Below are positions 59,617-64,000 of a stretch of DNA of 64,000 bases, in pieces; within the stretch, counting starts at the first letter, position 1; every line of letters starts with the position of its first letter. The notes under the pieces are model-generated. The model ran no database searches, was not told the DNA's origin, and saw nothing but the letters and a program-made list of their open reading frames with translations. The DNA is from Bacteroidia bacterium (GTDB lineage: Bacteria > Bacteroidota > Bacteroidia > Bacteroidales > UBA932), in NCBI GenBank assembly GCA_021153285.1, contig JAGKTT010000011.1, positions 1 to 64,000 of the forward strand, written 5' to 3'. Made by a program: the position numbers and the translations under genes.

Positions 59617-61526
59617 TTATTTTACAATATCCATTTCATCAATAAGCCATCCTGCTCCACCGAACTTGTCCACGATAAAGAGCACATAACGGATGTCCAC
59701 ATTGATACATCTCTGGAGATCAGGCTCGAACATCACGTCGCTGCTCATTGACTCCCAGTTTCCGTCGAACGCAAGACCGATGAGCTCACCGCGTGCATTC
59801 ATAATAGGGCTGCCGGAGTTTCCGCCTGTGATGTCATTGTTGCTCAGGAAGCAGGTCACCATCTCACCGTCTGCTGTGCCGTACTGGCCGTAATCCTTAT
59901 TCTTCCACAGTTCCTTAAGCTTCTCTGGAACAACGAATTCCCAATTGTCCGGATCTTCCTTCTCCATCACTCCGTCAAGGGTGGTGTAGTGATTGTAGAC
60001 CACAGCATCCTTAGGAGAATATCCTCCTACTGTGCCGTATGTATATCGCATTGTGAAGTTTGCGTCAGGATATGAAGGCTCTCCTTCTTTCCACTCAAGA
60101 AGGCCTGCAGTATATATCTGACGGGCTTTTTCCAGATCCTCTGCGGACTTCATTGTCAGCATCTGTGCTTGCAGACATTCGTTATATATTGACATTCCCA
60201 CAGTGCAGGCAGGGTCAGCAAGCGCTTCAGCTCCCTTTTCATCGATGGCTTTCTTTAAGGCCTCAGCTGATGTGAACGCACTGGTATTGAACAGATTGTC
60301 CACGAAAGCATCGATATCCATAGTCGCGAAATCCTCGCTCAGATTCTTAGGGTGGTTAGCTGGCTCTGCTATGTCACGGTAGTGCTTCATCAAGGCCTTT
60401 GCCACCTTGCGGTCAGTGCCGGCAGAATAATCACCATACATAGGAGCGATTGCTTCATATGCAGTGTTGAGTGCCGCGAGTGTGTCCTGTCCGTTTCTGA
60501 TGGCACGAGCAGCCAATCTGTCAAATGTCAGTCCGAAACTTGTCAGCTCGATCTTATATATGGTCTCAAGTGCTTTGGTGAAGGCATTGTTGGCATCTCT
60601 GCCTGATTCGATGGCATGGTACGTGCGGCGATACGGATATCGTTCTGCTCGATCTGCGACTTAAGTTCAGGTGATGTCTGGAAGCGTGTGGTGCGCCCCG
60701 GGTATCCCATTATCATTGTGTAGTCACCCTCATTGACTCCCGCAAGAGAAATCTTCAGGTGATTCTTTGCCTTGAGAGGCACATTCTCAGGAGAATATTC
60801 CGCAGGGTTGTTATCCTTGTCGGCATATACGCGGAACATTGAGAAGTCTCCGGTGTGACGTGGCCACATCCAGTTGTCTGTGTCTGCTCCGAACTTACCG
60901 ATCGATGAAGGCGGTGCTCCTACGAAACGTACGTCTGTATATACCTTATATACAATCAGATAATAGACATTATTGTTGTAGAATGTCTCGACCTGTGCTG
61001 TGCAGTGAGGGTGATTCCTTTCAGCTTCCTTTATGAGCTCATCCACCTTTGCCGAAAGCGCTTCGATAACCTTTTCGTCGTCATCCTTGAACTGCTTGCG
61101 GGCCTTCTTGTCGACCTTTTCAAGAATTCCTGTGATATCCTGCATATATTCAAGGAATGTTACAGTGAGGCCTTCGCAAGGAAGTTCCTCCCCGCGGTTC
61201 ATTGCCCAGTAACCATCCTTCAGATAATCGTGCTCGACGCTGCTGAGCTTCTGGATATTGCTGTATCCGCAGTGGTGATTGGTCACAAGAAGACCGTCCT
61301 TGGAGATGATCTCTCCTGTACATCCGCCTCCGAACTGTACGATGGCATCCTTGAGGGATGTATTGTTTATGTCATAAATCTGCTTAGGAGTGAGCTCGCA
61401 GCCCAGTTCCTTCATTGCCTTGCCGTTCATTTTTTCAAGGAGCGGGAGAAGCCACATTCCTTCGTCGGCGATCGCACTGCCTGTGAAGATGGTCAATGCT
61501 GTGATGATGCTGATTATCTTTTTCAT
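59617..61526 (-). pseudogene. S46 dipeptidyl-peptidase (DPP7-type) broken by an out-of-frame internal deletion
   Basis: The N-terminal frame (61526-60543) gives signal peptide MKKIISIITALTIFTGSAIA, DEGMWLLPLL, NHHCGYS with His85, and FGADTDNWMWPRHTGDF (Asp). It is in register until IEQNDIRIAART (about residue 303), then 24 foreign codons and a stop. The next frame picks up YHAIESGRDANNAFTKALETIYKIEL and continues to the end with TGGNSGSP (catalytic Ser). Together about 640 residues remain of about 715, so roughly 75 residues of the helical domain are lost, out of frame. Eighteen residues after the Ser is Gly (FDGNWES), the DPP7-type, not the Arg of DPP11. It is 20 bases from rnhB and probably cotranscribed. 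Confidence 0.85.
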
Positions 61527-61546
61527 ATCAATGATGTTTTTTGTTT

Positions 61547-62158
61547 CTAGAATAATGTCGGTTCCAACTGTTTCAGGTGGAAGCTCTTGCGATGGTGGGG
61601 AGTATAGCCGTGGGCAATGATGGCTTCGATGTGTTCTTTGGTCGGATATCCCATATTCCTTTCCCAGCCGTACTCAGGGTATTCCGCTGCCAGCTTCCTC
61701 ATATATTCATCCCTGTAGGTCTTGGCAAGGACTGATGCCGCTGCAATGGATGAGAACTTGGCATCACCCTTTACAATGCATTGGTAGGGATAGCCGTCGA
61801 AAGGCTTGAACCGGTTTCCGTCTATCAGAAGGAACTCCGGCTTTACTTTCAGACGACTTACCGCCCTTTGCATACCGATGATGGATGCATTCAGTATGTT
61901 TATAGTGTCGATTTCTTCTGCGCTGACCTCTTCTACTGCCCAGGCAATGGCTTCCTGCTCGATTATCGGTCTTAAGGTCTCGCGGGCCTTTTCCGTCATC
62001 TTCTTTGAGTCATTGAGCAGGGGATGATGGAAATCCTTAGGAAGAATGACGGCGGCAGCGAAGACAGGACCTGCCAAGGGGCCTCTGCCGGCTTCGTCGC
62101 AGCCTGCTTCGATCAGATCTGCATTGAGATAATTCAATAGATGTGTTTCATTGCGCAT
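61547..62158 (-). CDS. rnhB: Ribonuclease HII
   Basis: Removes ribonucleotides and RNA primers from DNA duplexes. The 203-residue protein starts MRNETHLLNYLNADLIEAGCDEAGRGPLAGPV, with the catalytic Asp-Glu in CDEAGRGP. DSKKM follows, then LIDGNRFKP (Asp), KGDAKFSSIAAASVLAKTYRD and a C-terminal HRKSFHLKQLEPTLF. All four carboxylates are present. It has its own promoter (TTG-N20-TAAATTTG). The peptidase relic lies downstream. Confidence 0.96.
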   Translation of the reverse strand: MRNETHLLNYLNADLIEAGCDEAGRGPLAGPVFAAAVILPKDFHHPLLNDSKKMTEKARETLRPIIEQEAIAWAVEEVSAEEIDTINILNASIIGMQRAVSRLKVKPEFLLIDGNRFKPFDGYPYQCIVKGDAKFSSIAAASVLAKTYRDEYMRKLAAEYPEYGWERNMGYPTKEHIEAIIAHGYTPHHRKSFHLKQLEPTLF

Positions 62159-62162
62159 TCTG

Positions 62163-62193
62163 CAAATTTACGCAATCGCTCCAAGTTTCGCAA
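62163..62193 (-). promoter_or_regulatory. Promoter of rnhB
   Basis: On the minus strand: TTG (62193-62191), a 20-base spacer and TAAATTTG (62170-62163), five bases upstream of the ATG. The start would thus be nearly leaderless. Confidence 0.6.
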
Positions 62194-62201
62194 GAGCAGA
62201 A

Positions 62202-62594
62202 TCAATTCTCTGCCGGGGTGGATTTCTTCAGCAGTGCGATGATTTCATTTTTGGTAGCTATTGTCTCTTCGAGTGACCGGACCAATTTCTCCAGGTCGGC
62301 GATTCTCCTTTCCATTGTGTCAATCTTTCCGCCATATTCGGTGCGTACATCTTCCAGCAGTTTGCCGGGTGCCTGTACGGGACGGTATCCCAGGACTAGT
62401 TCCTCTGCGGTGGTATCCAGAAGCTCAGCCAGTCTGATGACATTGTTATTGACGATATTGGTATTGCCTTTTTCCAGATCCCTGTACGCCGTAAGGGAAA
62501 TATCCAGTCTGTCAGCCAGTTCTTCCTGGGTGAGCTTTCTTGCCTTCCTGACCTTGCGGATATTGTCTTTTATAGAAGAATTGTCCATTTTCAT
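62202..62594 (-). CDS. XRE-family DNA-binding regulator with C-terminal coiled coil
   Basis: A 130-residue protein. Residues about 10-65 are a Cro/CI-type helix-turn-helix (IRKVRKARKLTQEELADRLDISLTAYRDLEKGNT). The last 40 residues, with IDTMERRIADLEKLVRSLEETIATKNEIIALLKK, form a coiled coil that probably dimerises. The N-terminus MKMDNSSIKDN is preferred to an ATG 23 codons upstream, as the sequence before it (LFVGISCLKS) lacks family likeness. Target genes unknown. It is divergent from a small unknown gene and the EF-G-like gene. Confidence 0.85.
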   Translation of the reverse strand: MKMDNSSIKDNIRKVRKARKLTQEELADRLDISLTAYRDLEKGNTNIVNNNVIRLAELLDTTAEELVLGYRPVQAPGKLLEDVRTEYGGKIDTMERRIADLEKLVRSLEETIATKNEIIALLKKSTPAEN

Positions 62595-62793
62595 AGTATT
62601 GGTCTGGACAAAATTATCGGTTCTGATAATGCTCTTTAAACAAGAAATTCCGACGAATAGCAAGAATTACTTACCAAAGAAAAGTTAAAAACACATAAAA
62701 AAAAGAAAAATCTTTTGTTTTTTCCGATGATTTTGATCCGAATGCTTGGAAATGTCGGTGATGGCTGTCAGATTTGCAGGTAAAATTTGTGGT

Positions 62794-62994
62794 ATGGAAA
62801 AATTGTATGAAGAAGTCTGTGCGATATTTAATGCCGATTACGGACGCAAGCGCAGAGCGGAAGAACTCTCGGAATTGTATAAACGCATCGGAAGTGCCTC
62901 TGTGGCTTTTGATAATATGCTTTATGAGAGACTGGGCCTTTCCTGCGAGGACCTGATCGATATGCTTCGAAAAGGGGAGCAGAAGATTTGCTGA
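62794..62994 (+). CDS. Small conserved-looking protein, 66 residues, unknown
   Basis: A short helical protein (MEKLYEEVCAIFNADYGRKRRAEELSELYKRIG... CEDLIDMLRKGEQKIC). A start 16 codons earlier is possible, but its sequence (MEMSVMAVRFAGKICG) looks untranslated. The helices are amphipathic with basic and acidic faces, so it may pair with another protein. It lies between the HTH regulator and the EF-G-like gene. No family recognised. Confidence 0.6.
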   Translation: MEKLYEEVCAIFNADYGRKRRAEELSELYKRIGSASVAFDNMLYERLGLSCEDLIDMLRKGEQKIC

Positions 62995-63014
62995 TAAAAA
63001 GATGTGGTAATTTG

Positions 63015-63045
63015 TTGATATTGCGATAAAATTTTTTTAGATTTG
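63015..63045 (+). promoter_or_regulatory. Promoter of the EF-G-like gene
   Basis: TTG (63015-63017), a 20-base spacer and TAGATTTG (63038-63045), a good match. The leader to the ATG at 63110 is about 60 bases. Confidence 0.65.
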
Positions 63046-63109
63046 CGAGGATGTGTCTTGAGTGACACTGAGAGAAACATAATTAACACACAAAATAACA
63101 CAAAAACTG

Positions 63110-64000
63110 ATGAAGACTTATTCTACACAAAACATCCGTAATGTGGTTCTGCTTGGTAGCACCAAGGCAGGTAAGACCACATTATCTGAAGCTATGCTTT
63201 ATGAAGGCAAGGTGATCGACAGAAGAGGTACTGTAGAAGGAAAGAATACAGTTTCTGACAATGCCGAAATCGAGCAGATGAACCAGAGATCCATTTATGC
63301 TACTCCGCTCTACGCAGAGTTTATGGATACTAAATTCAATATCATCGACACTCCGGGTGCTGACGACTTCGTAGGTGGAGCTGTTTCTGCATTCAAGGTG
63401 TGCGATACAGGTGTTCTCGTAGTGAACGCACAGCAGGGCGTAGAGGTAGGTACTCAGATCTACTCACGCTATGCAAGAGAATATGGCATTCCGCTCATCG
63501 TGGCTGTCAACCAGCTCGACGGCGAGAAGGCAGGTTGGGAGACTACTCTTGAGTCTATGAAAGAGGCATTCGGTAACAAGCCTGTAGTAGTTCAGTACCC
63601 TGTAAACGTAGGTCCTGGATTCGACGGCTTCATCGATGTTCTCAAGATGAAATATTATCGTTTTGAAGGAGATACAGGCAAGCGTCAGGATCTCGAGATA
63701 CCAGCTGACAAGATGGACGAGGCTGAGGAGCTCAGAAATGCCCTCATCGAGCGTGCCGCTGAGTATGACGACACCCTTATGGAGACTTTCTTCGAGCAGG
63801 GTTCGCTCTCAGAGGATGAGATCAGAAAGGGTCTTGGTATCGGTATCCGCGAAGGAGCCGTTATGCCTATCTTCTGTCTTTCTGCAAAGAAAGATATCGG
63901 CGTAAAGCGTCTTATGGAGTTCACAATCCGCGTAGCGGCTTCTCCAGCAGAGCGTCCTTGCGTCACTAAGGATGGAAAGACATATGAGTGCAAGCAGGAT
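63110..64000 (+). CDS. EF-G-like translational GTPase (paralogue, 3' part outside window)
   Basis: 297 residues are visible of some 690-720. The G domain has a P-loop GSTKAGKT (about residues 16-23) in place of the usual GHVDAGKT, DTPGADDF for G3, and NQLD in place of NKMD at G4. The switch-I segment with the RGITI motif of true EF-G is absent (the sequence reads EIEQMNQRSIYATPLYAEF). This is the pattern of a divergent EF-G-like protein found in Bacteroidota beside the canonical fusA. Its function on the ribosome is unclear. It is the last gene and is cut by the edge. Confidence 0.88.
   Translation, partial: MKTYSTQNIRNVVLLGSTKAGKTTLSEAMLYEGKVIDRRGTVEGKNTVSDNAEIEQMNQRSIYATPLYAEFMDTKFNIIDTPGADDFVGGAVSAFKVCDTGVLVVNAQQGVEVGTQIYSRYAREYGIPLIVAVNQLDGEKAGWETTLESMKEAFGNKPVVVQYPVNVGPGFDGFIDVLKMKYYRFEGDTGKRQDLEIPADKMDEAEELRNALIERAAEYDDTLMETFFEQGSLSEDEIRKGLGIGIREGAVMPIFCLSAKKDIGVKRLMEFTIRVAASPAERPCVTKDGKTYECKQD

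Overview
The window looks like chromosome of a member of the Bacteroidota, most likely order Bacteroidales. Promoters carry the Bacteroidota -7 element TAnnTTTG (over a dozen intergenic copies, several with TTG/TTTG 19-21 bases upstream). Start codons lack strong Shine-Dalgarno sequences. The gene content is also typical: a Mfa/FimA-type (type V) fimbrial locus, DUF3575/DUF3868 proteins, TonB-DUF4249 pairs, GH97, an S46 dipeptidyl-peptidase and the lineage's EF-G-like GTPase. The genus cannot be decided from sequence alone. No rRNA or tRNA gene was seen.

Layout. 1-5.9 kb: fumarate reductase flavoprotein (cut by the edge), ruvB, mfd and coaX. 5.9-11.3 kb: an envelope cluster (outer-membrane protein, TPR protein, LptC-like lipoprotein, SurA/PpiD-type foldase). 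11.3-21.6 kb: a thioredoxin-like lipoprotein, ychF, a 5'-truncated endonuclease/exonuclease/phosphatase relic, galK, a CpXC protein, a large HExxH/propeller/barrel protein, a Na/phosphate symporter and a second thioredoxin-like lipoprotein. 21.6-34.1 kb: a complete fimbrial island with a seven-helix membrane-bound AraC-type regulator, divergent from seven collinear genes for two periplasmic/outer-membrane accessory proteins and five lipoproteins (pilin, anchor, three larger subunits or tip candidates). 34.1-36.0 kb: an IS200/IS605-type element with intact tnpB, decayed tnpA and hairpin ends, inserted just upstream of galM. 36-44.5 kb: galM, thyA, folA, an NSS transporter, a YfhO-type membrane protein and a glycosyltransferase, strewn with short REP-like repeats, three of them inside coding sequence. 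44.6-56.5 kb: mutS, GH97, an unknown lipoprotein, a TonB receptor with DUF4249, tryptophanase and an esterase. 56.5-64 kb: a MATE transporter, a 528-base hairpin-rich spacer, an Mrp-type ATPase, a 101-base palindromic element, a broken S46 peptidase, rnhB, an HTH regulator, a small unknown gene and an EF-G-like GTPase (cut by the edge).

Most of the window is conserved housekeeping and envelope biology. The unusual parts are non-coding or degenerate. They are two tandem hairpins with a compensatory base-pair change; REP-like repeats read through in frame by the YfhO gene and forming the tail of a glycosyltransferase; a TnpB nuclease kept intact beside a ruined transposase, whose predicted guide falls on the galM promoter; a hairpin with an alternative fold between the pilin and anchor genes; and an S46 peptidase that lost part of its middle out of frame. 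I found no convincing wholly new multi-gene system. The best candidates for undescribed biology are the repeat/hairpin elements and the fimbrial tip and regulatory features.
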